Positions 52,121-61,576 of a stretch of DNA of 64,000 bases are shown here, piece by piece. The notes under the pieces are model-generated. The model saw only the letters and a list, made by a program, of their open reading frames with translations, made no database searches and was not told the origin of the DNA. The stretch spans positions 798,197-862,196 of the forward strand of contig JAFWYE010000006.1 of the NCBI GenBank assembly GCA_017517765.1, written 5' to 3'. The translations under genes and the position numbers were made by a program. The stretch's first letter is position 1, and every line of letters starts with the position of its first letter. The stretch is from Bacilli bacterium (GTDB lineage: Bacteria; Bacillota_I; Bacilli_A; RFN20; DUOF01).

Positions 52121-53132
52121 TAACCTTTTCAAAAAAGCAAGGGAAATCTTTAAATTCAATTGTTTTATTTTCTAGGGCAAGAGTCCCATTTAACTTGCCA
52201 AAAACTTGATTTTGATTACTTTGTATTATTAATGCATTAGTGTTAGAGTGTCTATTTATAATTGGTGTAAAAGTAGTGTTGAAGGATAAATCTTTAGAAT
52301 ATATTTTCCACTCAGAAAGGAAATCATCCTTTCCTTTTTTATTTTTTGGAATATCAAAAGTGATATCTTCAAGTTTTATATGTTCACCATTTACAAAAAT
52401 CATGTTTTCACTAGCCTTACTTGTATCCCCAAAACCATATCCCAAATTGAATCCTACAAGTTCATTATCAATCATTCCATATCCAGCACCCCAATACCAA
52501 GTGTTGCTATATGTCCAAACACCTCTTCCCCAGTCTAAAAGGGCAAAAGTATCATCTTTGAATTCATATTCTTTTCCATCAAACTCAACTTTTCCAACAG
52601 CTTTAAAGCCTACAATTTTTTGGTTGTAATAGAAGTATTTCTTTTTTTCAAAAGGGGTTGCAATTACCATTGAATCTTTTGGCTCTTCAGTTAGCTCAAA
52701 ATATACTTTATATGCTTTATTATTGTAAAAATTATCCATTGAACATTCTAGAATTCTTTTTTCTTTAGTTACTGTGAATTTGCAAGAATATCCTTTGTCT
52801 TCCTTAATGGTTATTCCCTCTTTTGAAGATGGGGGAAGGTTTGTTTTACCATTAGGAAACCAAAACATTTTAGAAACTGTTTTTTCCCATTTTTCTTTGA
52901 GATTTATAAATGAAGCAGATACTAATCCCATGTACGAGTTGTCATCGATAGTTAAAGCAATGGCAAAGTCTTTGTTTGAAATAAGATAATAGTCCCATTC
53001 CTTAATTCTCCATTTGTTTGCTTTTATATCTTTTCTATCATAGTTTAATAAAAGTTCGCTAGCATAACCAACATGTTTGAGATTTCCGTTTTCATCTAAT
53101 AAGTTGTCAATTATTGTTATTCTGTTTTGCAT
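52107..53132 (-). CDS. DUF2804 family protein
   Basis: 341 aa from ATG 53132 (GGGTGAT SD); the longer frame starts on the SD itself. It is beta-rich, with the family's aromatic signature LLDWGRGVWTYSNTWYWGAG (residues ~197-216) and KEWDYYLIS near the N-terminus. The fold is thought to resemble lipocalin-like double barrels. No signal peptide, hence cytosolic. The function of DUF2804 proteins is unknown. Confidence 0.82.
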   Translation of the reverse strand: MQNRITIIDNLLDENGNLKHVGYASELLLNYDRKDIKANKWRIKEWDYYLISNKDFAIALTIDDNSYMGLVSASFINLKEKWEKTVSKMFWFPNGKTNLPPSSKEGITIKEDKGYSCKFTVTKEKRILECSMDNFYNNKAYKVYFELTEEPKDSMVIATPFEKKKYFYYNQKIVGFKAVGKVEFDGKEYEFKDDTFALLDWGRGVWTYSNTWYWGAGYGMIDNELVGFNLGYGFGDTSKASENMIFVNGEHIKLEDITFDIPKNKKGKDDFLSEWKIYSKDLSFNTTFTPIINRHSNTNALIIQSNQNQVFGKLNGTLALENKTIEFKDFPCFFEKVINRW

Positions 53133-53211
53133 ATGTATCACCCATTAGTATTTTACTATATTTTCTAGAATATCTCATCTTTTTATATTAAAATATAAAA
53201 GTGGTGATAAT

Positions 53212-53733
53212 ATGGGAAATATTCTTATTATAGCAGGAATTGTAGTCATTGTAATTCTTCTTATTATGGTGGCGCTTTATGTTTCTATGATATTGAGAAT
53301 TAGAGCTGTTAGTAGAAAAGTTTATAAGTATAAAGCAGAAAAGAATTTATTAAACAAGAATGTGTTGATAATCTATCAACCATCAAAGCATCAAACGACA
53401 TATAAAATTGTAGAAAACATAAAAGAAGTTTTAAATGCTAAGGGATATGGATACTTTATACATACTTTAACTGAGGATGTAGAAAATTATGGCGAATATG
53501 AAAAAGTTATATTTGTTGCTCCTGTTTATTTTGGTGAAATACATCTAGAATTTTTAAAAAAGGTTATGAATTGTAAGATTGATAATTTAATTATGATATA
53601 TAATGGCCTTAACAAAGAGAGCAACAAGGAAGATGAGTTTGTAGAAAGACATATTAAAAAATATAGTAAAATTAAACTTTATAGTGAAGATATAGAAAGA
53701 GTAAAGAAATTTATTGATGGGGAGGTAAAATAA
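53212..53733 (+). CDS. Membrane-anchored flavodoxin-like protein
   Basis: 173 aa. An N-terminal membrane helix (about 5-28) is followed by a basic linker and a flavodoxin-like alpha/beta domain (NVLIIYQPSKHQTTYKIV, then KVIFVAPVYFGEIH). The FMN-phosphate loop TxTGxT is replaced by QPSKHQTTY, so FMN binding is not assured. It overlaps ecfA1 by 1 bp, so it heads the ECF-truA operon. Confidence 0.7.
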   Translation: MGNILIIAGIVVIVILLIMVALYVSMILRIRAVSRKVYKYKAEKNLLNKNVLIIYQPSKHQTTYKIVENIKEVLNAKGYGYFIHTLTEDVENYGEYEKVIFVAPVYFGEIHLEFLKKVMNCKIDNLIMIYNGLNKESNKEDEFVERHIKKYSKIKLYSEDIERVKKFIDGEVK

Positions 53734-54530
53734 TGGAAAAGATTATACGTGTAGAACATGTGGATTTTTCATATAATAAGCCATCATCATTTATAAAAGA
53801 TATGTCTTTTGAAATACCTAGAGGAAAATATACATGCATTATAGGACCTAATGGTAGTGGAAAAACGACAGTTTCTAAACTTATTTCAGGAATACTCGTT
53901 AGTGATAAAGGAGATATATTTGTGGATGGGATGATTATTAATAATCAAAATATGCCAGAAATTAGAAAATACATTGGTGTTATATTTCAAAATCCTGATA
54001 ATCAATATATGTCTTCTTCACTAAAAGAAGATATTATATTTGCTTTAGAGAATCACAATGTAGATCCAAATAAAATGGAAGAAATTATTGATGAGGCAGC
54101 AAGAAAATGCAATGCAAGTCATTTGTTAGCAAAAAGCCCGTCATCAATGTCAGGTGGAGAAAAACAAAAAGGTAATTTAGCTAGTGTTTTGGCACTTGAA
54201 CCAAAAGTACTAGTTTTAGATGAAGCGTGTAGTATGCTTGATGGAACGTCTAAAAAAGAAATGAGACATTTAATTAGTAATATGAAAGAAGAAGGAATAA
54301 CTATTGTTTCTATTACTCATGACTCAGAAGAATTACTTTTAGCGGATTATATTATTTTAATGAATAAAGGTGAAATTGTTTTTGAAGGCAACAAAGAAGA
54401 GCTTTATAAATTTGATACATCTTTATATAACGTGGAATTACCTTATATTATGCAATTAGAAAAAGAAATGGGAAATGAGAATTTTTCTAGCGAAGAGGAA
54501 TTCCTTTATAAGGTTGGTGAGACTTTATGA
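53733..54530 (+). CDS. ecfA1: ECF transporter ATPase EcfA1
   Basis: 265 aa. Walker A GPNGSGKTT (38-46), Q-loop IFQNPDNQ, signature MSGGEKQK, Walker B LVLDEACSMLDG, switch His in SITHD. The FQNPDNQ sequence is typical of ECF ATPases. With EcfA2 and EcfT it powers vitamin and metal uptake through exchangeable S components encoded elsewhere. It overlaps ecfA2 by 4 bp. Confidence 0.95.
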   Translation: MEKIIRVEHVDFSYNKPSSFIKDMSFEIPRGKYTCIIGPNGSGKTTVSKLISGILVSDKGDIFVDGMIINNQNMPEIRKYIGVIFQNPDNQYMSSSLKEDIIFALENHNVDPNKMEEIIDEAARKCNASHLLAKSPSSMSGGEKQKGNLASVLALEPKVLVLDEACSMLDGTSKKEMRHLISNMKEEGITIVSITHDSEELLLADYIILMNKGEIVFEGNKEELYKFDTSLYNVELPYIMQLEKEMGNENFSSEEEFLYKVGETL

Positions 54531-55357
54531 AAATAGAATTTAATAACGTTGATTATTCCTATTCAAAAAAAGGGACCTCTGCAATCAAAGATATTAACTT
54601 ATCATTAGATAAAAATGAGATCACTTTTATTTTAGGGGCTACAGGTAGTGGCAAGTCTACACTTGTTCAACACATGAATGGACTTTTGTATTCTAAAAGT
54701 GGTGTTGTTAAAGTTGAAACTGGAGATAATGTATATATAGTTAACAAGAAATTAAGAAATATTAAAGATGTAAGAAGAAGTGTGGGAATGGTTTTCCAAA
54801 GTCCTGAAAATCAATTGTTTGAAAATACAGTTTTAGATGATGTTATGTATGGACCTTTAAACTTTGGGGTAGATGAGGTTGGAGCTAAAACGTCTGCCGT
54901 TGAATCATTGGAATCAATGAATGTAGATGAATCGTATCATCAAAAATCTCCATTTAAATTATCTGGAGGAGAAAAAAGAAAGGTTGCCATCGCAGGAGTT
55001 TTAGCATGTAAACCACAAGTTTTAATTTTTGATGAACCAACATCTAATTTAGATAATAAATCTACAAGAGAATTTTTCGATTTGATACAAGAATTAAAAA
55101 ATCAAGGGCACATGATTATTATTATTTCACATAATGAAAACTTAGCTTATGAATATGCAGATAGAATACTAATAATGGCTGAAGGAAATATTATTTTTGA
55201 TGGAAATCATATTGATGCATTTAAAGATAAGATTATTTTAGATAAGGCAAATATAGAAATTCCTTTTGTTGCTAAAGTAAAAGAGAGATTTGAATTAACT
55301 CAAGATGTTAGAAATATTAAGGAATTAGCGGCTTTATTAGGGAGGGAATCTCTATGA
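54527..55357 (+). CDS. ecfA2: ECF transporter ATPase EcfA2
   Basis: 276 aa. Walker A GATGSGKST (37-45), Q-loop VFQSPENQLF, signature LSGGEKRKVAIAG, Walker B LIFDEPTSNLD, switch His in IISHN. It is the second, non-identical ATPase of the ECF energizing module. It overlaps ecfT by 4 bp. Operon order ecfA1-ecfA2-ecfT-truA is the classical Bacillota arrangement. Confidence 0.95.
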   Translation: MKIEFNNVDYSYSKKGTSAIKDINLSLDKNEITFILGATGSGKSTLVQHMNGLLYSKSGVVKVETGDNVYIVNKKLRNIKDVRRSVGMVFQSPENQLFENTVLDDVMYGPLNFGVDEVGAKTSAVESLESMNVDESYHQKSPFKLSGGEKRKVAIAGVLACKPQVLIFDEPTSNLDNKSTREFFDLIQELKNQGHMIIIISHNENLAYEYADRILIMAEGNIIFDGNHIDAFKDKIILDKANIEIPFVAKVKERFELTQDVRNIKELAALLGRESL

Positions 55358-56145
55358 AGATGATATTTGGTAAGTACGTAGAAAATGATTCTTGGCTATC
55401 TAAAATTGATGCGAGAATTAAACTGGTGATGATATTGTGCCTTATGATATTGTCTTTTGTTAACTTTAACTTTTTTATCTATGTGGGACTATTTTTGAGT
55501 GTTGTTATATTTACTCTTGTAGGAAAACTTACTCTTAAACCAATTGTTTCATTTTTTAAGGGAATGTGGTTAATATTAGTTATACTACTTGTTATAAATG
55601 TGCTTACAGGTAGTAACTATATTTTTTTAGAGTTAGGAGTTTTAAAGTTTTCTTTTGAAGGGGTTATTGATACTCTTTATATCACTCTAAGATTATTGAA
55701 TATTTTATTAATATCAAATTTATTAACTGCTAGTACAAACCCAAGTGAATTAACTTATGCAATAGAGTTTTATTTAGTTCCTTTAAAACTATTTAAAGTC
55801 GACATTCATGAAATAGCTCTTATGATGTCTATAGCAATAAGGTTTGTTCCAACACTAATGGAAGAAGCAGATAAAATAATGAAAGCTCAAACAAGTAGAG
55901 GAGCTAGTTTTGATAAAGGAAAATATGGAGATAAAATAAAATCTATGATTTCCTTAATTGTTCCATTATTTATATCATGCTTTGAAAAAAGTGATGATTT
56001 ATCTGAGGCCATTTTAGTTAAGGGGTATGGTATAGGAACTAGAAGTAAATATATTCGTTCAAATCATATAATCATTAATGTAATTAGCGTTTTTGCATTT
56101 TTATCTCTTATAACTACAATGTTTGTTTTAAACGGGGTGATATAA
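55354..56145 (+). CDS. ecfT: ECF transporter transmembrane subunit EcfT
   Basis: 263 aa with about five to six membrane helices. The two coupling motifs that contact the ATPases are present near the end of the cytosolic domain: QTSRGASFD (the x-R-G motif) and LVKGYGIG. It links the ATPase dimer to substrate-binding S components. No S component is clearly identifiable next to it. Confidence 0.93.
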   Translation: MKMIFGKYVENDSWLSKIDARIKLVMILCLMILSFVNFNFFIYVGLFLSVVIFTLVGKLTLKPIVSFFKGMWLILVILLVINVLTGSNYIFLELGVLKFSFEGVIDTLYITLRLLNILLISNLLTASTNPSELTYAIEFYLVPLKLFKVDIHEIALMMSIAIRFVPTLMEEADKIMKAQTSRGASFDKGKYGDKIKSMISLIVPLFISCFEKSDDLSEAILVKGYGIGTRSKYIRSNHIIINVISVFAFLSLITTMFVLNGVI

Positions 56146-56146
56146 G

Positions 56147-56878
56147 ATGAGATATAAGGTTATTGTTAATTATGATGGAACAAACTTTAATGGATTTCAA
56201 AGACAAAAAGATTATAGAAGTGTTGAAGCTGAAATTGAAAGCGTTTTAGAAAAGATGCATAAAGAAAAAATCAGAATAATTGGAGCGGGAAGAACTGATA
56301 AAGGGGTGCATGCTTTAGGGCAAGTATTTCATTTTGATTCAGATCTTAAAATTACTGAGATGGGGTTAAAAAAAGGAATGAATTCGCTTTTACCTCCAGA
56401 TATATATGTGGTTGATGTGAAAAAAACTAGTGAAGATTTTCATGCTAGATATAGTGCTAAATCTAAAATATATAGATATAAAATAAATGTTAATGAATAT
56501 AACCCATTAGAGGTTAATTACGTATATCAACTTAATAGAGAACTTGATATTAATAAAATGATAAAAGCCGCGACTATGTTCAAAGGAGAACATAACTTTT
56601 ATAATTTCTGTGGATATCAAGAAAATATCGACAAGAATTTTGTGAGAATAATTAACTCTATTGAAATTAGAAAAGATGATAAATATGTTACAATTGAAAT
56701 AGAAGGAAATGGGTTTATTCGTTATATGGTTAGAATGATTGTTGCAATTTTAGTGGAAATTGGTCTAGGTAAAAAAGATGAATCATTTATTAAAGAAAGA
56801 TTGGACTCTAACATAAAAAACAGGAGCAATTATAAAGTGCCAGGTAATGGATTATATTTAGTGAAAATAGATTATTGA
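56147..56878 (+). CDS. truA: tRNA pseudouridine synthase A
   Basis: 243 aa. The TruA core has GAGRTDKGVHALGQV with the catalytic Asp, then FHARYSAKSKIYRYKI and the C-terminal FIRYMVRMIV. It makes pseudouridine at positions 38-40 of tRNA anticodon stems. It follows ecfT by 1 nt, the usual operon. Confidence 0.95.
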   Translation: MRYKVIVNYDGTNFNGFQRQKDYRSVEAEIESVLEKMHKEKIRIIGAGRTDKGVHALGQVFHFDSDLKITEMGLKKGMNSLLPPDIYVVDVKKTSEDFHARYSAKSKIYRYKINVNEYNPLEVNYVYQLNRELDINKMIKAATMFKGEHNFYNFCGYQENIDKNFVRIINSIEIRKDDKYVTIEIEGNGFIRYMVRMIVAILVEIGLGKKDESFIKERLDSNIKNRSNYKVPGNGLYLVKIDY

Positions 56879-56889
56879 GGTGAAAAAAT

Positions 56890-57462
56890 ATGAAAAAAAG
56901 AAGAAAGAATCTAGAAAATTTATATACATATAATTCTAGAAAAGATGAATATGAAATCAGTTTGTCTTTAAGAAATTATGAAGAAATATACAATCCATAT
57001 GATTTTTCACAATATAAGAAAAGGGATATGGATGAAGATTTCTTGGATTATATTTATGACAGTTCTCTAGATATTCCTCTTAATCATAAAATTAAATTAT
57101 TATTTCATTTAAAGGATAAGACTTATAATGAAGAAAAGTCTAGGAATTTAAAAAATGCTATTAAAAATAATTATAAGTGGAGACAAGCAATTATTCTTAA
57201 TAAACTTAAAGATAAAATGAAAGAATGTGCTTTATTGTTTCTTGCTGGATCATTATTCCTTGTTTTAGCATTTTTAGTTCTTCCGCTTATTCAAAATGGA
57301 GGAACAGTATTAGACTTATTAGTAGAAAGCTTGTCTATTATAGGTTGGGTTTTCTTATGGGATTTAGTGGAAATACTTGCTTTTGAAGTTACTAAATTAA
57401 ATAAGAAAAAGAAATATTTAAATAGACTTATTAATTCAAGAGTGGAGTTTGAACAATACTAA
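56890..57462 (+). CDS. Membrane protein with soluble N-terminal domain, unknown
   Basis: 190 aa. The first ~110 residues are charged and rich in Tyr, Asp and Lys (DMDEDFLDYIYDSSLDIPLNHK), suggesting a cytosolic helical domain. Two hydrophobic helices (about 115-137, 143-165) follow, then a KKKK-containing tail. The general layout resembles small DUF-type two-helix proteins. It starts 12 nt after truA and overlaps the next gene by 1 bp, so it belongs to the same operon. Confidence 0.75.
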   Translation: MKKRRKNLENLYTYNSRKDEYEISLSLRNYEEIYNPYDFSQYKKRDMDEDFLDYIYDSSLDIPLNHKIKLLFHLKDKTYNEEKSRNLKNAIKNNYKWRQAIILNKLKDKMKECALLFLAGSLFLVLAFLVLPLIQNGGTVLDLLVESLSIIGWVFLWDLVEILAFEVTKLNKKKKYLNRLINSRVEFEQY

Positions 57463-58115
57463 TGAAAAGTTTGGATTACTTATTTAATAGCGATATTAAA
57501 ATCTATCAAGATGATGATATGTTTAAAATGAATAGTGATACTAGAAATTTAGGAGAGTTCTTATCATTTAATAAAAATGATTATACAATTTTAGATGTTG
57601 GTTGTAATAATGGGGCGTTGCTTTTGTATGCTTATAAAAAGAAGAAAGCTAAATATTATTATGGTGTGGATTTAAATGATAAAGCATTAGAACTTGCAAA
57701 AGAGAGTATGAAGGAAAATGGATTAAATAACTATACTTTTTATCATAGCGAGTTTCAAAACTTAAAAATGGAGCAAGTGGATTATATAGTTAGTAATCCT
57801 CCTTATTTTGATGGGGAACATGTTAGTGAAAACATGGATAAAAGAAGAGCTAGATTTGCTGAATTTCTTCCACTTGAAGATTTAATTAAACATTCAAAGA
57901 GATTATTAAAAGATAGAGGGAGTTTATTTCTTGTATATCCAAGTTTTAAGTTGCCTCAAGTTATTGCTACTTTAGATAAATATAAATTTGGGGTAGTTAG
58001 ATTGCAATTTGTTTATGATGAAAATAAAGATGAATCTATGGTATTTTTGGTTGAAGCTAGAAAAAGCATGAAACATTATTCAAAAATACCTAAGCCAATC
58101 ATCAATAAAAGATAG
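57462..58115 (+). CDS. TrmN6-like tRNA1(Val) (adenine-N6)-methyltransferase
   Basis: 217 aa, a Rossmann methyltransferase. Motif I is ILDVGCNNGALLLYA, a DLND acidic residue follows, and motif IV is SNPPYF. The FDGEHVSENMDKRRARFAEFLPLEDLI segment and C-terminal YPSFKLPQVI match the TrmN6/YabB family, which methylates A37 of tRNA1-Val or related RNA. A related N6-adenine methylase is the alternative. It is the last gene of the ECF-truA operon. Confidence 0.8.
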   Translation: MKSLDYLFNSDIKIYQDDDMFKMNSDTRNLGEFLSFNKNDYTILDVGCNNGALLLYAYKKKKAKYYYGVDLNDKALELAKESMKENGLNNYTFYHSEFQNLKMEQVDYIVSNPPYFDGEHVSENMDKRRARFAEFLPLEDLIKHSKRLLKDRGSLFLVYPSFKLPQVIATLDKYKFGVVRLQFVYDENKDESMVFLVEARKSMKHYSKIPKPIINKR

Positions 58116-58130
58116 ATTTAATTTAGTGTG

Positions 58131-58159
58131 TTGACAAAACAAAATTATTAGAATATGAT
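58131..58159 (+). promoter_or_regulatory. Consensus promoter of the valS T-box operon
   Basis: TTGACA (58131-58136), 17 bp, TATGAT (58154-58159), predicting a start near 58166. Confidence 0.85.
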
Positions 58160-58165
58160 AGTAAA

Positions 58166-58399
58166 CGTAAAAACTAAGAACAAGAGGAGTAGTTTAATGA
58201 AACTATTAGAGATGAAAGGTCACCGGGTGAAAGCCTTTCTTAGGGAAGTTAAATGAAGGTAGCTTGGGAGTTGTATAGCAGAAGTAGTAGTAAGTTATAC
58301 TGTTAGTCGCATTAAGACTTTGAGGTAATTGTTTATCAATTATGAATAAAGGTGGTACCACGAGTAGCTTCGTCCTTTGACAAGCTCTCGTGTTTTTTT
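58166..58399 (+). promoter_or_regulatory. T-box riboswitch controlling valS (specifier GUA)
   Basis: The leader begins with AAGAACAAGAGGAGTAG and contains an AGATG bulge. The specifier-loop region TGAAGGTAGCTTGGGAG gives a candidate Val codon GTA at 58259-58261. The canonical T-box AAAGGTGGTACCACGAG lies at 58348-58364. The terminator stem CACGAG...CTCGTG (58359-58392) ends in a T-tract. Uncharged tRNA-Val would pair through codon and T-box, form the antiterminator and raise valS expression. A tRNA-Val(TAC) that fits the specifier lies at 63274. Confidence 0.95.
58359..58399 (+). terminator. T-box terminator of valS
   Basis: CACGAG-T-AGCTT pairs with AAGCT-CTCGTG, followed by seven T's. The 5' arm is shared with the T-box antiterminator, giving the mutually exclusive switch. 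Confidence 0.9.
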
Positions 58400-58417
58400 G
58401 TTTAAGGAGGAAAGAAA

Positions 58418-61063
58418 ATGAATAAAGAAGGTTTAGAAGGTAAATATAGTCCTAGAGATTTTGAAGAAGGATTATATAAAAATTGGGAAAGTAATAATTA
58501 TTTTGCTGCAAGTGTAGATTACAAAAAAGAGCCATATACAATAGTTATGCCTCCACCTAATATTACAGGTGTATTACATATGGGACATGCTATGGATAAT
58601 ACTCTTCAAGATATCTTAATGAGATATAAAAGATTAAAGGGATATAATACACTTTGGATTCCAGGAGTTGACCATGCTGCAATTGCCACTGAAGCTAAAA
58701 TTGTTGCAAAGTTAAAAGAAGAGGGAACTAGTAAAGAAGAATTAGGAAGAGAAAAATTCTTAGATAGAGCATGGCTTTGGAAAAAAGAGTATGGTGGAAC
58801 TATTACTACTCAACTTAGACAATTAGGCTGTAGCTGTGACTGGAGTAGGGAGAGATTCACTATGGATGAAGGTAATAATGCTGCAGTTAAGAAAGTATTT
58901 GTAGATTTATATAACAAGGGATTAATCTATAAAGGAAAAAGAATGGTTAACTGGTGTAGTAATTGTGGTACTGCAATTAGTGATGCCGAAGTTGAATTTG
59001 AGGAAGAAGCAGGTAATTTATGGTATGTAAATTATTATTCTAAGGATAAGTCTTATTATGTAACTGTTGCTACTACACGTCCTGAAACTATGCTAGGAGA
59101 CGTTGCTATTGCCGTTAATCCAAATGATGAAAGATATAAGAATTTAATTGGCAAAACAGTTATTCTTCCTATTATGAATAAGGAGATTCCTTTAATTGCA
59201 GATGAGTTTGTTGAAATGGAATTCGGTACTGGAGCAGTAAAGATTACTCCAGCTCATGATGCAAATGACTATGAAGCAGGATTAAAGCATGGATTAGATA
59301 TCATTAATGTATTTGATGATAAGGGAAGAATGCTTGATTTAGTAAAAGAATATGAGGGAATGGATTTAATAACTGCTAGAAAGGCTATTGTTGCCAAACT
59401 AGAAGAGCTAGGAAATCTAGTTAAAACTGAAGAATATAAACATAATGTTGGTCATTGTCAAAGATGTCATCACACAATCGAACCTAAGATATCAAGCCAA
59501 TGGTTTGTAAAAATGAAACCTCTTGCAGAACCTGCAATTAAAGCAGTTAAAACTGGAGAAATTAAATTTGTACCAGAGAGATTCTCTAAGATTTATTATA
59601 ACTGGATGGAAAATATTCAAGATTGGTGCATATCTAGACAACTTTGGTGGGGTCATAGAATTCCTGTTTATTATTGTGATAAGTGTAATGAAATACATGT
59701 TGGGGATGAGCCTAGTAAGTGTAATAAATGTGGACATACAACATTTACTCAAGAACAAGATACACTTGATACTTGGTTCTCAAGCGCTTTATGGCCATTT
59801 TCAACTTTAGGATTCCCTCTTGATACTGAAGAGTTAAAGTATTTTTATCCAACTAATACTCTAGTTACTGGTTATGATATTATTTTCTTCTGGGTTGCTA
59901 GAATGATATTCTCATCAATTGAACATACAGGAAAAATTCCTTTTGATACTGTTTATATTCATGGTTTAGTTAGAGATAGCCAAGGTAGAAAAATGTCTAA
60001 ATCTTTGGGTAATGGTATAGATCCACTTAAAGTAATTGATGAATACGGTTGTGATGCTCTAAGATTTTCACTTGTATTAAATACTGCTCCTGGTAATGAT
60101 CTTAGATATTTGCCAGAGAAATTAGAAAGTGCTAAAAACTTTGCTAATAAAGTATGGAATGCTTCTAAATTTGTTTTAATGAATTTACCAGATGATGAAA
60201 AAACAATTGAAAGTTTAGATATAAATGAACTTTCAATTGAAGATAAGTGGATTCTTAATAAATTAAATAAAACAATTAAAGCTATGGAAGATAATATTGA
60301 TAAATATGAATTGGGATTAGCTCTTGAAGAAATCTATAACTTTATTTGGGATGAGTTCTGTGATTGGTATATTGAAATGGTTAAACCAAGATTATATTAT
60401 AGTGATTCATCTACATCTAAATTAGCAGCTCAATATACATTAAATTATGTATTAAAAAATGCATTAAAATTATTACATCCATTTATGCCATTTGTTAGTG
60501 AGAAGATTTATTTGAATCTTGCTAACGTTAAAGAAAGTTTAATGAAAGAAGAGTGGCCAATAATCGATTCAAGATTTGATTTTGTAAGTGAACATTCAAG
60601 TGTTGAAAACTTAAAAGAAATTATTACTGGAATTAGAAATGTAAGAAGTAAGATGAATATACATCCTACTAAAAAGAGTGATATCTTGTTTGTAAGTAAA
60701 GATAGTAAGAACATTTTAGATGCTGCAAGTTTTATTAAAAAACTAGGATTTGGAGAAAATGTTAGTGTTTATGAAAATAAAGACAATATTCCATCTTCAT
60801 CAGTTGCAGTAGTAGCTCCTAATATGGAAGCCTATTTACCGCTTAGTGAGTTAATTGATAAAGAAGAAGAGTTGGCTAGAATAAATAAAGAGGAAGAAAA
60901 ATTAAATCTAGAGTTAACTAGATTAAATGGTATGTTATCTAATCAAGGCTTCTTAACTAAAGCCCCTGCTAGTAAAGTAGAAGAAATAAAAAATAGAGTT
61001 AATGAGTTAACTACAATGTTAACTAATTTATCTAATCAAAAAGAAAATATATTAAGTTTATAA
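58418..61063 (+). CDS. valS: Valyl-tRNA synthetase
   Basis: 881 aa, typical. Class I signatures: HIGH-type HMGHA in PPPNITGVLHMGHA, and KMSKS near residue 525. The CP1 editing domain is present (TTRPETMLGD, GTGAVKITPAHD). Zinc-binding CxxC pairs are seen (WCSNCG, YYCDKCN). A C-terminal coiled coil (about 810-880) contacts tRNA. It charges tRNA-Val and edits Thr mischarging. SD AAGGAGG; controlled by the upstream T-box. Confidence 0.97.
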   Translation: MNKEGLEGKYSPRDFEEGLYKNWESNNYFAASVDYKKEPYTIVMPPPNITGVLHMGHAMDNTLQDILMRYKRLKGYNTLWIPGVDHAAIATEAKIVAKLKEEGTSKEELGREKFLDRAWLWKKEYGGTITTQLRQLGCSCDWSRERFTMDEGNNAAVKKVFVDLYNKGLIYKGKRMVNWCSNCGTAISDAEVEFEEEAGNLWYVNYYSKDKSYYVTVATTRPETMLGDVAIAVNPNDERYKNLIGKTVILPIMNKEIPLIADEFVEMEFGTGAVKITPAHDANDYEAGLKHGLDIINVFDDKGRMLDLVKEYEGMDLITARKAIVAKLEELGNLVKTEEYKHNVGHCQRCHHTIEPKISSQWFVKMKPLAEPAIKAVKTGEIKFVPERFSKIYYNWMENIQDWCISRQLWWGHRIPVYYCDKCNEIHVGDEPSKCNKCGHTTFTQEQDTLDTWFSSALWPFSTLGFPLDTEELKYFYPTNTLVTGYDIIFFWVARMIFSSIEHTGKIPFDTVYIHGLVRDSQGRKMSKSLGNGIDPLKVIDEYGCDALRFSLVLNTAPGNDLRYLPEKLESAKNFANKVWNASKFVLMNLPDDEKTIESLDINELSIEDKWILNKLNKTIKAMEDNIDKYELGLALEEIYNFIWDEFCDWYIEMVKPRLYYSDSSTSKLAAQYTLNYVLKNALKLLHPFMPFVSEKIYLNLANVKESLMKEEWPIIDSRFDFVSEHSSVENLKEIITGIRNVRSKMNIHPTKKSDILFVSKDSKNILDAASFIKKLGFGENVSVYENKDNIPSSSVAVVAPNMEAYLPLSELIDKEEELARINKEEEKLNLELTRLNGMLSNQGFLTKAPASKVEEIKNRVNELTTMLTNLSNQKENILSL

Positions 61064-61064
61064 T

Positions 61065-61096
61065 AAAAAAAGCCTAGTTTAACTAGGTTTTTTTAA
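61065..61096. terminator. Bidirectional terminator
   Basis: AAAAAAGCCTAGTT and AACTAGGTTTTTT pair with one bulged G, between the convergent valS and CBS-domain genes. Confidence 0.8.
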
Positions 61097-61497
61097 TATG
61101 TGGAATTCAAATAGGTTTGTTTAATGTAAGGAATTAAACTTTCTTCATACAATAAATCTTTACTAGTAATTACCCCTTTTATTAAATCATCTTCTACTAC
61201 CACAAGTCTTCTTACTTTGTGGGCGCTCATTACTCTTGCTGCTTCTTCTAAACTATCAGATGGGCCTATTAAATGAATATTATCATTAGTCATAATTTTA
61301 CCTATTTGAGTATTAAATCTTTTTTCGTGCCCTCGAAGTAAAATATCTCTATCTGTGATAACTCCAACTAGAACATCATTTTCTGTTACAGGTAAAAAAC
61401 CTAAGTCTTTTTCTTTCATAAGCTCTATTGTTTTTGAAATGCTAGAACTATGATCTATACAAATCGCAGGACTAGACATTACATGTTTTACTAACAT
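61093..61497 (-). CDS. CBS-domain protein
   Basis: 134 aa made of two CBS domains in tandem (about 1-60 and 68-125): MLVKHVMSSPAICI, LPVTENDVLVGVITDRDIL, then IGKIMTNDNIHLI and RLVVVEDDLIKGVITSKDLL. Stand-alone CBS pairs bind adenosyl nucleotides and act as sensors. The partner is unknown. A strong AGGAGG SD precedes the start. Single gene. Confidence 0.9.
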   Translation of the reverse strand: MLVKHVMSSPAICIDHSSSISKTIELMKEKDLGFLPVTENDVLVGVITDRDILLRGHEKRFNTQIGKIMTNDNIHLIGPSDSLEEAARVMSAHKVRRLVVVEDDLIKGVITSKDLLYEESLIPYIKQTYLNSTY

Positions 61498-61576
61498 ACA
61501 GTATTCCTCCTTAATTTTTAGTATTATTAATAAATGCTTTTTTTATACATATAATTTATTAATATGGGGTGAATGT